DNA from: Firmicutes bacterium UBA5420
Lineage (GTDB): Bacteria > Bacillota > Limnochordia > Darwinibacteriales > Darwinibacteriaceae
Assembly (NCBI GenBank): GCA_002409455.1
Contig: DHNI01000053.1
Coordinates: forward strand, 29,030-37,994
Direction: 5' to 3'
DNA: 8,965 bases
The translations under genes and the position numbers were made by a program. Under the pieces are notes generated by a model. That model saw only the letters and a program-made list of their open reading frames with translations, was not told the DNA's origin and ran no database searches. Below are positions 1 through 7,643 of the stretch, piece after piece; positions within the stretch are counted from its first letter, which is position 1, and every line of letters starts with the position of its first letter.

Positions 1-1014
1 GATAAGATCCAAGAGCACCCGAACGGTCGTTTTCTCCTTTAGAAACTTCACAACATCAGCAAGGCGCTCCAAATCGGTGCGACGAGAAACTGCCTTTAAT
101 GTATCGCTATGCGTCGATTGCACTCCGATCTCAAATTGAAAGCGGTTTTCCGGCGCATCCCGCAGAAGATCTAGAATTTCAGGAGTGAGCAGATCGCCGC
201 TCACTTCTAGTTGGAACCGAGTTGGTGTATCCAGCTCCATCATGAACTCGAGGAGCCCATAAGCCCGCTTGGCATCATAGTTAAAGGTGCGATCTACAAA
301 GCGAACCTGTTCGACCCCAACTGCAGCCAGGCGCCGCAATTCGTCTTGTGACCTTTCTTCAGGAAACTTGCGCACACCGCCCATCACAGAAGAAAGACAA
401 TAAGCACAAGCATAGGGGCAACCCCTGGTGGTCTCGTAATACACAATTTTGTTGCGTAAACCTCCTAAATCACCGGCATAAATCGGTGGAATAGAAGCCA
501 GGTCCAGGGGCTTGTGGGGGTTTTGTATTACTTTGTCACCACGCCTATAGACAAGGCCGCAAATACTACTTAACTGATCCCAAGTTAGAGAACCCTTTGC
601 TTGGCCGAACTCCTCAAGGAAGCTGCCCAGCGCCTCTTCGCCTTCCCCTGCAATTAGGTAATCAATAGCAGGGTAGCGCTTTAGCCAATATTCAGTATCA
701 AAGGACACTTCTGGACCACCTAGAATAATTGTGGTCTTGGGGCATACCTTCCGCAGGTTACTGACCAAGGTCAAGATCAATTCAATATTCCAGATATAAC
801 AGGAGAATCCAACCACATCCGGATTTCTGCGGGCCAAATCACCAAGTATAGCGTTAAGATTCTGGTTAATATTGAATTCGAGAGTCTCCACATCAGCTAG
901 GCCGGGCTCAAGGTAGTGCTTTAGATAGTGTTTCAGATAGCGCAAGGCAAGACTACTATGGCTGTACTTCGCATTCAGGGCAACCAACAAAACCTTCGTA
1001 GAATGTTTACTCAA
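1..1014 (-). CDS. B12-binding radical SAM protein (C-terminus beyond left edge)
   Basis: 338 codons are visible and the frame is still open at position 1, so the C-terminal part is missing. Residues about 7-135 resemble a cobalamin-binding Rossmann domain, with the opening LLVALNAKYSHSSLALRYL and an ILGGPE stretch near 97-102. The radical SAM domain follows; its CxxxCxxC cluster motif (GCPYACAYC) has cysteines at 199, 203 and 206, and an EIGVQS strand lies at 295-300. The classical DxHxxG B12 motif is not seen, which is common in this group. The opening resembles COG1032 proteins that carry a DUF4080 C-terminal domain; that domain would lie outside the window. The substrate is unknown. The start is TTG at 1014, preceded by AGGTGGG (1022-1028) at 7 nt. 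It overlaps the end of the upstream kinase gene by 8 nt, so translational coupling is likely. The family call is firm; the reaction is not known. Confidence 0.88.
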   Translation of the reverse strand, partial: MSKHSTKVLLVALNAKYSHSSLALRYLKHYLKHYLEPGLADVETLEFNINQNLNAILGDLARRNPDVVGFSCYIWNIELILTLVSNLRKVCPKTTIILGGPEVSFDTEYWLKRYPAIDYLIAGEGEEALGSFLEEFGQAKGSLTWDQLSSICGLVYRRGDKVIQNPHKPLDLASIPPIYAGDLGGLRNKIVYYETTRGCPYACAYCLSSVMGGVRKFPEERSQDELRRLAAVGVEQVRFVDRTFNYDAKRAYGLLEFMMELDTPTRFQLEVSGDLLTPEILDLLRDAPENRFQFEIGVQSTHSDTLKAVSRRTDLERLADVVKFLKEKTTVRVLLDLI

Positions 1015-2665
1015 AGCACGACCCACCTATAAACTCCTGTAAGAGCGAGTTGCAGGGTATATCGGACCAGTCTTCCACTGCCACAAAGTGGTTCAAGAAG
1101 CGTAGCATGCGTCTGGCTTCAGAATATTGGGGTTCAGCAGGTGTAATATCTGCGAGTAGATCCATAGCTAAGGGCTTTAAAACTGGCATCTCATAGATCA
1201 ACGTAGAGTTAAACATCACATCGGCATCCTCCTGAAACGGGAAGATATGGCGCTGCTCACCCCTGGTTACAAGGGGCCAACGTTCGATGGTCGCCCTGGC
1301 CCCATGACCGCGAAATTGGTTATCTCGAATCATACGCCGCAGCATGCGCACATCGGTGGTTGGAATTCTGGTATGAAAATCCAGGTTCAAGTTGGTTAAG
1401 GCCGAAATATAAATCTTAAACTTACGTCCTTTGGGAATGGCCGCAGTCAGCTGATCATTGAGCCCATGAATGCCCTCAATGATGATGGGTTGATCGCTAC
1501 GGACCTGGAGTTTTTTGTTAACATCCCATTGCCTGGTTCCCGTTGGAAAATGGAAAGTAGGAAGCTGCACTTCTTCCCCTTGAATCAGCTTTGTGAGATG
1601 CTCGTTAAAAAGATCCACATCGATGGCTTCTAGAGCTTCAAAATCTAGATTGCCATCCTCGTCCACAGGCGTTAGGTGCCTATCCACAAAGTAATCATCT
1701 AGACCAATGGCCACGGGCCACAAGCCTTCGACCCTCAGCTGAACGGTGAGCCTTTGAGCAAAGGTGGTTTTGCCTGAGCTCGAGGGGCCAGCGATCAAAA
1801 TGATGCGCAGGCGGTCTCGCTCTTTGGATATTTGCTGAGCAATATCTCTGATCTGGTTTTCGTGGTAGGCCTCAGAAATGCGTACCAAATCACCAAATCC
1901 GCCCTGGCGTATATAATCATTGAGGGCTGGCACGGTGGGAATGGAGATGTTATCCTGCCACCGTTCAGCTCTGAAGAACTCGTTAAAAAGCTTGCCCTGT
2001 TCTACGTAGTCTCGAATCTGTGTGGGGTGAGCCCTACGGGGGTACTCTAGGATAAAACCGGGAAGATAATAGCGCAACTTAAAGTATTTCAAGTACCCGC
2101 TGCTTGGCACCAAGATCGATCGCAGCGAATCATGGAACCAACCAAAATTATACAAGACCACTTCATTGAGATTATTTTGGTTTAAGAGGCGTAATTTGTC
2201 TTCAAATCCTTGCTCTGAGTAGATCCTCTTGGCTTCTTCCATTGATACAATGCGCCGCTCAAAGGGAATGTCATCGGTGACCAAGGCGTGCATGCGCTCT
2301 TCGATGGCCCGGATATCTTTTTCAATAACTGGCTGGGCATGGTCGATCTCCCCGTAGAGACCATTGCTAAGAGCATGCTTAATATGCACGGTGCAACCTG
2401 GAAGGACCTCTAATGCAGCCCTCACAAATAAGAAGACCAGTCCAGCACGATAGGCCCGCATGCCATCTTCGGAATCCGTGTGCAAGAACTTTAAAGTGCA
2501 GTTCTCCGTCAAAGGGAACTGAAAGCCTACCGTATCATTATTGGCACGGGCCACTACCGCCCCTTTGGATTCAGGGATCATGGCAGCTACCTGACCTACT
2601 AAAGTACCTGTAGGCACCTTGAGCTGCCTACCATTCATCTGTACAACGATCTGTCCGTTACCCAC
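1007..2665 (-). CDS. Uridine kinase-like P-loop kinase with TGS and ThrRS-SAD-like N-terminal domains
   Basis: 552 residues in three parts. Residues 1-62 look like a TGS/ubiquitin-like domain. Residues about 65-210 resemble the second additional (editing) domain of threonyl-tRNA synthetase: NGLYGEI at 101-107, and YNFGWFHDS followed by VPSSGYLKYFKL at 172-197. From about 285 comes a phosphoribulokinase/uridine kinase fold with Walker A GPSSSGKT (293-300), a DDYF substrate-site motif (323-326), FHFPTGTR (371-378) and IIIEGIHGLN (394-403). Cytosolic nucleoside phosphorylation is the likely activity, but the true substrate is uncertain. The same multidomain layout is known in Firmicutes and Thermotogae proteins annotated as nucleoside kinase or uridine kinase-related. 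All four catalytic/metal positions of the editing domain are replaced. The start is GTG at 2665, with AGGAGGT (2672-2678) 6 nt upstream; that SD lies inside the last codons of the preceding yjjB-like gene. Confidence 0.9.
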   Translation of the reverse strand: MGNGQIVVQMNGRQLKVPTGTLVGQVAAMIPESKGAVVARANNDTVGFQFPLTENCTLKFLHTDSEDGMRAYRAGLVFLFVRAALEVLPGCTVHIKHALSNGLYGEIDHAQPVIEKDIRAIEERMHALVTDDIPFERRIVSMEEAKRIYSEQGFEDKLRLLNQNNLNEVVLYNFGWFHDSLRSILVPSSGYLKYFKLRYYLPGFILEYPRRAHPTQIRDYVEQGKLFNEFFRAERWQDNISIPTVPALNDYIRQGGFGDLVRISEAYHENQIRDIAQQISKERDRLRIILIAGPSSSGKTTFAQRLTVQLRVEGLWPVAIGLDDYFVDRHLTPVDEDGNLDFEALEAIDVDLFNEHLTKLIQGEEVQLPTFHFPTGTRQWDVNKKLQVRSDQPIIIEGIHGLNDQLTAAIPKGRKFKIYISALTNLNLDFHTRIPTTDVRMLRRMIRDNQFRGHGARATIERWPLVTRGEQRHIFPFQEDADVMFNSTLIYEMPVLKPLAMDLLADITPAEPQYSEARRMLRFLNHFVAVEDWSDIPCNSLLQEFIGGSCFE

Positions 2666-2669
2666 AAAA

Positions 2670-3101
2670 CTACCTCCTCACATACTTGGCGCGTGAATAC
2701 ATCCGAGAAACGGAACTAGCAATGATAATTCCTGCCGCAACCGCACCAGCTAAGAGACCTGTTGAAACAAGCAATACTAGAGCTTCTGCATAGTCATTTT
2801 GCAAAAAGCTCAACATCGTCAAATACGCAGGACCTCCCGGAACTAAAGGAATAACACCAGGAATAAGGAAAACCAAAACCGGTTGTCGGCGCCTGCGGGC
2901 CAGGATCTCACTACAGAAAGCTACCGCAGTGGCAGCCACAAAGACCCCGCCAATTTCACCCCAACGTTCTCTGGTGGTCAAGCAGATGATCCATCCTAGA
3001 GCCCCCACCATTCCAGCATATGGCAACTGCCTCGTTGGGGCTCGATAGATAACGGCGAAGGTAATGGCTCCCATAAAACCGATCAAAGCCTGAACTAACA
3101 T
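2670..3101 (-). CDS. ThrE-type exporter small subunit (YjjB-like)
   Basis: 143-residue very hydrophobic protein of the ThrE_2/YjjB family. It has about five membrane segments (roughly 1-19, 28-42, 49-66, 75-90 and 106-130). A basic RRRRQP turn at 69-74 is followed by the conserved IPGVIPLVPGGPAY motif at 80-93. Together with the adjacent YjjP-like protein it should form a two-part inner-membrane exporter. Corynebacterium ThrE is the single-chain form and exports threonine and serine; E. coli YjjPB is linked to succinate export, so the substrate here is open. The length fits the family. The ATG at 3101 lies 1 nt after the upstream stop and 7 nt after GGGAGGG (3109-3115). The last two Arg codons plus the TAG stop form the SD of the kinase gene. 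Confidence 0.9.
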   Translation of the reverse strand: MLVQALIGFMGAITFAVIYRAPTRQLPYAGMVGALGWIICLTTRERWGEIGGVFVAATAVAFCSEILARRRRQPVLVFLIPGVIPLVPGGPAYLTMLSFLQNDYAEALVLLVSTGLLAGAVAAGIIIASSVSRMYSRAKYVRR

Positions 3102-3102
3102 C

Positions 3103-3855
3103 CTATCGCCCTCCCAAGCTGATTACAACGGCCACGCCGGTAGCAATGGCAACAAAGACGGCTAGCGCATCCGCACTTCGGCTCAGCCCCGAGAGGAGCT
3201 CCCCACTGAAAAGATCGCGAATGGCAGTCGTCATGGCCACGCCCGGCGTCATCACCATAACAGCACCGAGGGTAGTTAGGTCGCGATGAATGGGCAAAAC
3301 ATCAGCAATGTGCATGACTAAGGTGGCAGCAAATATAGCTCCTATGGCTGCCTGCAGCACTCTTGGCACCGGATAGCGGCCGAGCCATGAAACCAAGATC
3401 AAGACCATGGCACCTGTTATTCCGGCAATCAAACCTTCAAACCAATTGCCCCCAAAGATCATGGTGAAAGCCATGGCTCCCCCACCTCCAACAAGCTGCC
3501 TGGTGAGACTTTCTGGTGCACCATCTTCGCGCAAGCGCTCGAGCTCGAGTTTCATCTCATCTACAGTCATTGACCCTTCAGAAAAGGCTCGGCTTAAGGA
3601 GTTGACCTCCGCAATTGTAGACAGGTTGTTATGGTACTGGCGAATGCGCCGCACCCTTGTGTAAACACGCCCGTTTGGAGCGTGTAAAGAGATAAACAAT
3701 CCCGTAGGAGTAGCAAACCCCTCCACTTGAACAAAGCCTGCAGCCCGGCCCATCCTCTCTATAGTTTCTTCAACCCGGTACATCTCGGCCCCACAGGTCA
3801 ATAATAACTCGCCTGCTAGTAACACAAGACCTACTAATTGCTCCATGTATATCAT
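3103..3855 (-). CDS. ThrE-type exporter large subunit (YjjP-like)
   Basis: 250-residue protein of the ThrE/YjjP family (PF06738), paired with the YjjB-like gene 1 nt downstream. The N-terminal soluble part carries the conserved CGAEMYRVEETI motif at 21-32 and a cytosolic region to about 118. The C-terminal half holds several membrane segments (about 124-157, 166-186, 194-210 and 227-248) and the conserved stretch TPGVAMTTAIRDLFSGEL at 203-220. It is the likely main pore-forming subunit of an amino acid or dicarboxylate exporter. The start is uncertain. ATG 3855 has no good SD. ATG 3846, three codons later (giving MEQLVGL...), has a weak GGA at 3856-3858, 9 nt upstream. This is the first gene of the leftward four-gene run. 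Confidence 0.9.
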   Translation of the reverse strand: MIYMEQLVGLVLLAGELLLTCGAEMYRVEETIERMGRAAGFVQVEGFATPTGLFISLHAPNGRVYTRVRRIRQYHNNLSTIAEVNSLSRAFSEGSMTVDEMKLELERLREDGAPESLTRQLVGGGGAMAFTMIFGGNWFEGLIAGITGAMVLILVSWLGRYPVPRVLQAAIGAIFAATLVMHIADVLPIHRDLTTLGAVMVMTPGVAMTTAIRDLFSGELLSGLSRSADALAVFVAIATGVAVVISLGGR

Positions 3856-3929
3856 TCCGTTTCGTATGCTCTCTTGGAAGGATATTCTACACCCTTGTTG
3901 AAAACCAAAATCAGAGGGAGGTTGATCGT
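3856..3929. promoter_or_regulatory. Divergent intergenic region, yjjP-like / peptidase
   Basis: This 74-nt gap must carry start signals for both directions. On the minus strand a possible -10 box TAGAAT (3884-3889, 5 of 6 matches to TATAAT) faces the yjjP-like gene, but no clear -35 box is found at 16-18 nt. On the plus strand nothing better than TATTCT (3883-3888) is visible. GGGAGG at 3916-3921 is the peptidase SD, 8 nt before ATG 3930. No operator-like palindrome was seen. The promoter boxes are weak guesses. Confidence 0.25.
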
Positions 3930-5039
3930 ATGGAAATAAATCAACAACGGTTAGTAGACGAATTCTTCGAACTTGTGAAAATTGACAGTGCTTCCAAGGA
4001 CGAGCGACTGATAGCTGACGCCCTGATAGCCAAAATGAGGGCCCTTGGTTTTGAAGTGACGGAAGACGATGCCGGTAAAAAAATCGGCGGTACGACCGGA
4101 AATGTCATTGGCATTTTGGAGGGCCAAAAAGAGACGCCAGCGTTACTTTTCTGTGCCCATATGGACCGAGTTCATCCTGGTCTAGGCATCAAACCCCAGC
4201 TCAAGGACGGCGTAATCACAAGTGACGGTACGACCATCTTGGCCGCAGACGATGTGGCGGGAATCGTGGCCATTCTCGAAGCGGTTCGAATCATCCAGGA
4301 ACAGAAGATTCCCCATGGGCGCCTAGAAATCCTCTTTACCGTAGCTGAAGAAGGGGGCCTTTTTGGAGCGAAATCAGTGGATGCTGAACAATTTCAGGCT
4401 AAGGCCGGATTCTTCATGGATGCTGGCGGCCCCGTTGGCACCATCGTAACGGCCGCCCCAGCCCAAAAAGGACTGCAGGTTACCATTCACGGAAAAGCAG
4501 CCCACGCAGGAGTAGCCCCCGAAGAGGGAATTAGCGCCATCGTAGTCGCAGCCCAAGCCATTACGAAAATGAAGCTGGGTCGTATTGACAAAGAAACAAC
4601 ATCGAACATCGGAGTGATTCAAGGTGGCGCGGCCACGAATATTATACCCGATACGGTGAAGTTAAAGGGCGAAGCGCGCTCCCTTAATAATGATAAACTA
4701 GACATTCAGATCCAGCACATGGTAGATGTGATCAATAGCACCTGCCAAGACCACGACGCTCGAGCCGATATTCAGGTCGACCATAGCTATAGCGCCTTTG
4801 GTTTGAACAACGATGACTACGCTGTAGAACTAGCAGTGGCAGCTGCGGAGGCTATCGGCCTTGAACCCAAAATCGAAAGCACCGGTGGCGGAAGCGATGC
4901 CAACATCATCAATGGTTATGGAATACCCTCTGTTGTGCTAGGTATGGGCTACACCGATGTCCATACCACAAAAGAGGCTATTGCCGTGAAGCAGTTGGTT
5001 GCTGCCGCCAAGTACGTGCTCAGTATCATCACCAAGTAG
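3930..5039 (+). CDS. M20-family zinc aminopeptidase, PepT-like
   Basis: 369 residues, full length for the PepT-like M20B group (the B. subtilis YqjE type). The di-zinc site is complete. HMD gives H77 and D79, ADD gives the bridging Asp at 107/108, and AEE gives the general base and ligand E140/E141. D164 in FMDAGG and H345 in DVHTTKE complete the ligands. The lid/dimerisation domain (about 178-290) carries AAHAG with H192 and NIIPDTVKLKGEAR at 237-250. GGGSDANIING at 319-329 is the usual substrate-side loop. It is a predicted cytosolic exopeptidase acting on small peptides, probably tripeptides or dipeptides. No signal peptide is seen. ATG 3930 has a good SD (GGGAGG, 8 nt spacing). The gene is monocistronic, divergent from the exporter run, and followed by a hairpin terminator 12 nt after its stop. 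Confidence 0.93.
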   Translation: MEINQQRLVDEFFELVKIDSASKDERLIADALIAKMRALGFEVTEDDAGKKIGGTTGNVIGILEGQKETPALLFCAHMDRVHPGLGIKPQLKDGVITSDGTTILAADDVAGIVAILEAVRIIQEQKIPHGRLEILFTVAEEGGLFGAKSVDAEQFQAKAGFFMDAGGPVGTIVTAAPAQKGLQVTIHGKAAHAGVAPEEGISAIVVAAQAITKMKLGRIDKETTSNIGVIQGGAATNIIPDTVKLKGEARSLNNDKLDIQIQHMVDVINSTCQDHDARADIQVDHSYSAFGLNNDDYAVELAVAAAEAIGLEPKIESTGGGSDANIINGYGIPSVVLGMGYTDVHTTKEAIAVKQLVAAAKYVLSIITK

Positions 5040-5051
5040 GAAAGAGGTCTT

Positions 5052-5080
5052 AAAGGGGTCTTAATAGACCCCTTTTCTTT
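5052..5080 (+). terminator. Rho-independent terminator of the peptidase gene
   Basis: Perfect 9-bp stem AAAGGGGTC (5052-5060) / GACCCCTTT (5067-5075). It extends to 10 bp with T5061-A5066, leaving a TAAT loop, and is followed by a TCTTT tail. It starts 12 nt after the peptidase stop and sits 4 nt beyond the stop of the convergent alcohol dehydrogenase gene. It may also stop leftward transcription, although the leftward T-tract is poor. A short direct repeat GGTCTTAA (5046-5053 and 5057-5064) overlaps its left arm. Confidence 0.85.
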
Positions 5081-6180
5081 CACATTATACTGGTCTTAAG
5101 TATTTTGGTTAATTCCTCTGCCGAGGGATCGCCTAACGAATTTTTAATGTTGTTCGTTAGCATAGCTTTTTTGACATAGCCTTCAATTGTATCGGTGTTC
5201 AGCTTCAGTGTTCCAATATGATCGGCAAATAAATCTTCCATAAGCTCACCGAAGGCCCTGACCGAGGCAAGCTCAAGAAGCTCCAAGACAGTATCAATCT
5301 TCTCTGGTGCCACCGACTGCGTATACTCCAGGTATGCCCTCATACAAACGGCGTTGGCCCGACCATGGGGCAACCCATCGTAATAGGTCAAGGAATACCC
5401 TAAAGCATGGACTAGTGTCGTACCCGTCTGGGCAATGGCAATTCCGCCTAAGCTTGAGGCCAAGAGAAGTGCGTCTCTAGTCTGTAGATCCACTGTCCCT
5501 TGCCGCAAAGCTGGTATGGCCGTTCCCCATAGAGCGAGGCCCTGTAACGCCACCAGGTCGCTAGCCGCTGTGGCACGTTTTGACAAGTAACTCTCTACTA
5601 AATGCGACAGAGCATCAACAGCTGTGTCAACTGTCACATCTAGAGGCAATGATTCGGTATACTTTGGATCCAAGTAGGCCACTTGAGGGAACAAGTCTGG
5701 TCCACCTAGGCCTTTTTTGGTTTCCTCTTCCTCGATGGTCAAAACCGCGTATTGTGTCACTTCACTACCTGTACCCGCGGTTGTGGGTATAGCCACAATA
5801 GGTAGAGCACGCTTTTTCCATCCAGATTGATATAGCTCTAAAGGATGCGCATCGTTAACGGCCAAGACCGCCATAACCTTAGCTGCATCGAGTGGGGATC
5901 CCCCGCCAATAGCAAGAACATAATCACAACCCTCTGCTTTCGCCAAGGCTCCACCTTGGATCACCGTTTCTACTGACGGATTATTCTCCACCCGATCAAA
6001 GATAACATATTCGCCAGGAAGCACAGCTAAGACATCGTCTAGGGCTCCACTTAAACGCGCTGATGCTTTTCCTGTAACAATCAGGGCCTTCTTCCCCAAG
6101 GCTAGACCAGCTCCCGCGTCCCGTACCACTCCTTGTCCAAAAACCATTCTTGTCGGCATGAAATAATTAAATCTGTTCAC
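5080..6180 (-). CDS. Iron-containing alcohol dehydrogenase
   Basis: 366 residues from the preferred start, of the usual group III (PF00465) length. Numbering from GTG 6189, the nucleotide-binding motif GGGSPLD is at 95-101 and IPTTAGTGSE at 134-143. All four metal ligands are present: D192 and H196 (DALSH), H261 (LVHALGY) and H275 (GLPHGRAN). It should reduce an aldehyde or oxidise an alcohol with NAD(P)H in the cytosol; the substrate is not predictable. An open reading frame begins at GTG 6189, where AAGGA touches the start codon. GTG 6180 has AAGGAG (6189-6194) at 8 nt and gives MNRFNYFMPTRMVFG, which matches typical family N-termini, so 6180 is preferred. It lies 16 nt after the MATE gene, in a probable two-gene transcript. 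Confidence 0.93.
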   Translation of the reverse strand: MNRFNYFMPTRMVFGQGVVRDAGAGLALGKKALIVTGKASARLSGALDDVLAVLPGEYVIFDRVENNPSVETVIQGGALAKAEGCDYVLAIGGGSPLDAAKVMAVLAVNDAHPLELYQSGWKKRALPIVAIPTTAGTGSEVTQYAVLTIEEEETKKGLGGPDLFPQVAYLDPKYTESLPLDVTVDTAVDALSHLVESYLSKRATAASDLVALQGLALWGTAIPALRQGTVDLQTRDALLLASSLGGIAIAQTGTTLVHALGYSLTYYDGLPHGRANAVCMRAYLEYTQSVAPEKIDTVLELLELASVRAFGELMEDLFADHIGTLKLNTDTIEGYVKKAMLTNNIKNSLGDPSAEELTKILKTSIM

Positions 6181-6196
6181 TTTATGCACTCCTTCC

Positions 6197-7558
6197 CTAA
6201 ACTTTCAGAGCCTTCCATTCACCTCGATTGAATCGCCTCTGAATGAGAAAACCCCGTACAAAAAGATCGATAACCATCGCGACCCAAGCACCAACCAAAC
6301 CAAAGCCCAGATGGATAGCTAAAAGATACGCCAAGCCCACCCTGACCACCACTAAGCCTGCAATAACGATCTTCAAGATCGCCCTGGTATCCCCTGCACC
6401 GCGCAATCCGCCGGCTAAGATCATCCAGATAGCCAGTGCTGGCTGAGAGATGGCCACTAAACGCAAACAGACTGTAGCCAGTTGGATAACCTCAGGATCA
6501 CTAGAGAAAATTCGGACAATAGGCTGGGGGACTATAATGAAGATCACGCCCATAATAGACATCACAAGTATTCCCAAATTGCGCGCCACTCGTCCCGATT
6601 TCTCGGCCTCGTCAGGACGATCAGCGCCCAAGTTTTGCCCCACCATCGTGGTGGCGGCCGTAGCAAACCCAGCCCCTGGCATAAAGGATAGAGATTCAGC
6701 ATTGAGTGCCACTTGATGAGCGGCATAGGATACTGTACCCAACGATGAAACGATCATGGTATAAACCAGCTGCGCCACGCGCATCATACCCTGCTCAGCC
6801 CCTGCAGGAACACCAATATTCGCGATGCGGCGTATGATCGTGCGATCGGGTTTGAAGGAATCGGTCATACGCACCCTAAGCACAGGGTGGCGGAAAAGTA
6901 CTCGTAAAGCCAACACACCCCCAGACACCTGGGCGATAGCGGTTCCAATGGCTGCCCCTGCCACACCCAGGGCAGGGATGGGGCCAATTCCATAGATGAA
7001 AATAGTATTGCCGATGATATTGATCACATTCACTAAAGCCGTAATACGCATGGGGGTTTTTGTATCTCCTGCCCCGCGTAAAATGGCATTAATCACAATT
7101 AAGAAGTAATTTAAAACCATGGCAAGAGTAACAATGCGCACATAGGTCGAAGCCATATTCAATACATCCATTTCGGAACGGCTAAAGAGCACACCCAAAA
7201 GCCCCCGGGCGGTAAGAAGAAAGGTAATCATAACGGTGCCAGAAACAAGAAGACCAAGCACTAACGACTGCCTAGCCACGTCACTAGCCTTGGGAGATTC
7301 GTTTGCGCCAATATGACGGGCCACCAAAGCCGTGCTCCCCGTTGCCAAGGCCGAAAAAACTGTGAGGCCCAGCATAGAGATCTGATTCCCCAAACCTGCA
7401 GCTGCTAAGGATGCTGCCCCCAAGCGACCTACCATAGCCGTATCTACAATGCCTACCATCGTGTGTAACAAGTTCTCTACAATGGCAGGCCAAGCCAAAT
7501 GCAGAGTGTTGCGACGGGTATCAACTTGGCCCGTCACCAATCTAGGCTCTACTCCCAA
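6197..7558 (-). CDS. MATE family multidrug efflux transporter
   Basis: 453 residues, normal length for a 12-helix MATE (MatE/NorM-like) transporter driven by Na+ or H+. The first bundle begins with LAWPAIVENLLHTMVGIVD at 21-39, and VGRLGAASLAAAGLGNQ at 43-59 is characteristic. The two halves show internal pseudo-symmetry: LRGAGDT occurs at 160-166 and again at 385-391, each at the end of an equivalent helix, and VSYAAHQVALNAESLSF at 276-292 opens the second half in the standard way. The substrate could be a cationic drug or a metabolite and cannot be told. The start is TTG 7558, with GGGGAG (7565-7570) 6 nt upstream; the next in-frame candidate, GTG 7537, is less well placed. It is first in a likely operon with the alcohol dehydrogenase and divergent from the alkyltransferase gene. 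Confidence 0.93.
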   Translation of the reverse strand: MGVEPRLVTGQVDTRRNTLHLAWPAIVENLLHTMVGIVDTAMVGRLGAASLAAAGLGNQISMLGLTVFSALATGSTALVARHIGANESPKASDVARQSLVLGLLVSGTVMITFLLTARGLLGVLFSRSEMDVLNMASTYVRIVTLAMVLNYFLIVINAILRGAGDTKTPMRITALVNVINIIGNTIFIYGIGPIPALGVAGAAIGTAIAQVSGGVLALRVLFRHPVLRVRMTDSFKPDRTIIRRIANIGVPAGAEQGMMRVAQLVYTMIVSSLGTVSYAAHQVALNAESLSFMPGAGFATAATTMVGQNLGADRPDEAEKSGRVARNLGILVMSIMGVIFIIVPQPIVRIFSSDPEVIQLATVCLRLVAISQPALAIWMILAGGLRGAGDTRAILKIVIAGLVVVRVGLAYLLAIHLGFGLVGAWVAMVIDLFVRGFLIQRRFNRGEWKALKV

Positions 7559-7643
7559 AACCCTCTCCCCTTTCGTGCTTCGGAAGGAATGTAACCGTCT
7601 TCATCGAAGTAACTTCTATTATACAATGAAAGAGGGATTTTTT
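7559..7643. promoter_or_regulatory. Divergent promoter region, MATE / alkyltransferase
   Basis: An exact TATAAT lies on the minus strand at 7618-7623, pointing to the MATE gene with a leader of about 50 nt. Overlapping it on the plus strand is TATTAT at 7617-7622, pointing to the alkyltransferase gene. No strong TTGACA-like -35 box was found for either. If the plus-strand box is used, transcription would start near 7628-7630, after ATG 7626, so the first usable codon would be GTG 7644. Short palindromes CTTCGGAAG (7578-7586), CTTCATCGAAG (7599-7609) and GAAGTAACTTC (7606-7616) lie beside the boxes and could be operator half-sites. Confidence 0.4.

Noticed and set aside
3407..3664. Plus-strand open frame opposite the yjjP-like gene
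   Set aside because: It is a shadow of a clear family member on the other strand; no domain was recognised.
6243..6716. Plus-strand open frames opposite the MATE gene
   Set aside because: Low-complexity Lys/Thr/Pro/Ile-rich translations typical of the antisense of a membrane protein gene.
6390..7080. Repeated LRGAGDT segment within the MATE gene
   Set aside because: It reflects the known two-fold pseudo-symmetry of MATE transporters, not a DNA repeat or recent duplication.
7578..7616. CTTC/GAAG units as a CRISPR or other repeat array
   Set aside because: The units are only 9-11 bases with irregular spacing and no spacers; at most they are operator half-sites.
7449..7643. N-terminal extension of the alkyltransferase frame upstream to ATG 7449
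   Set aside because: It would run through the start, SD and N-terminal codons of the divergent MATE gene, adds residues with no family similarity, and a well-placed SD and GTG exist at 7632-7646.
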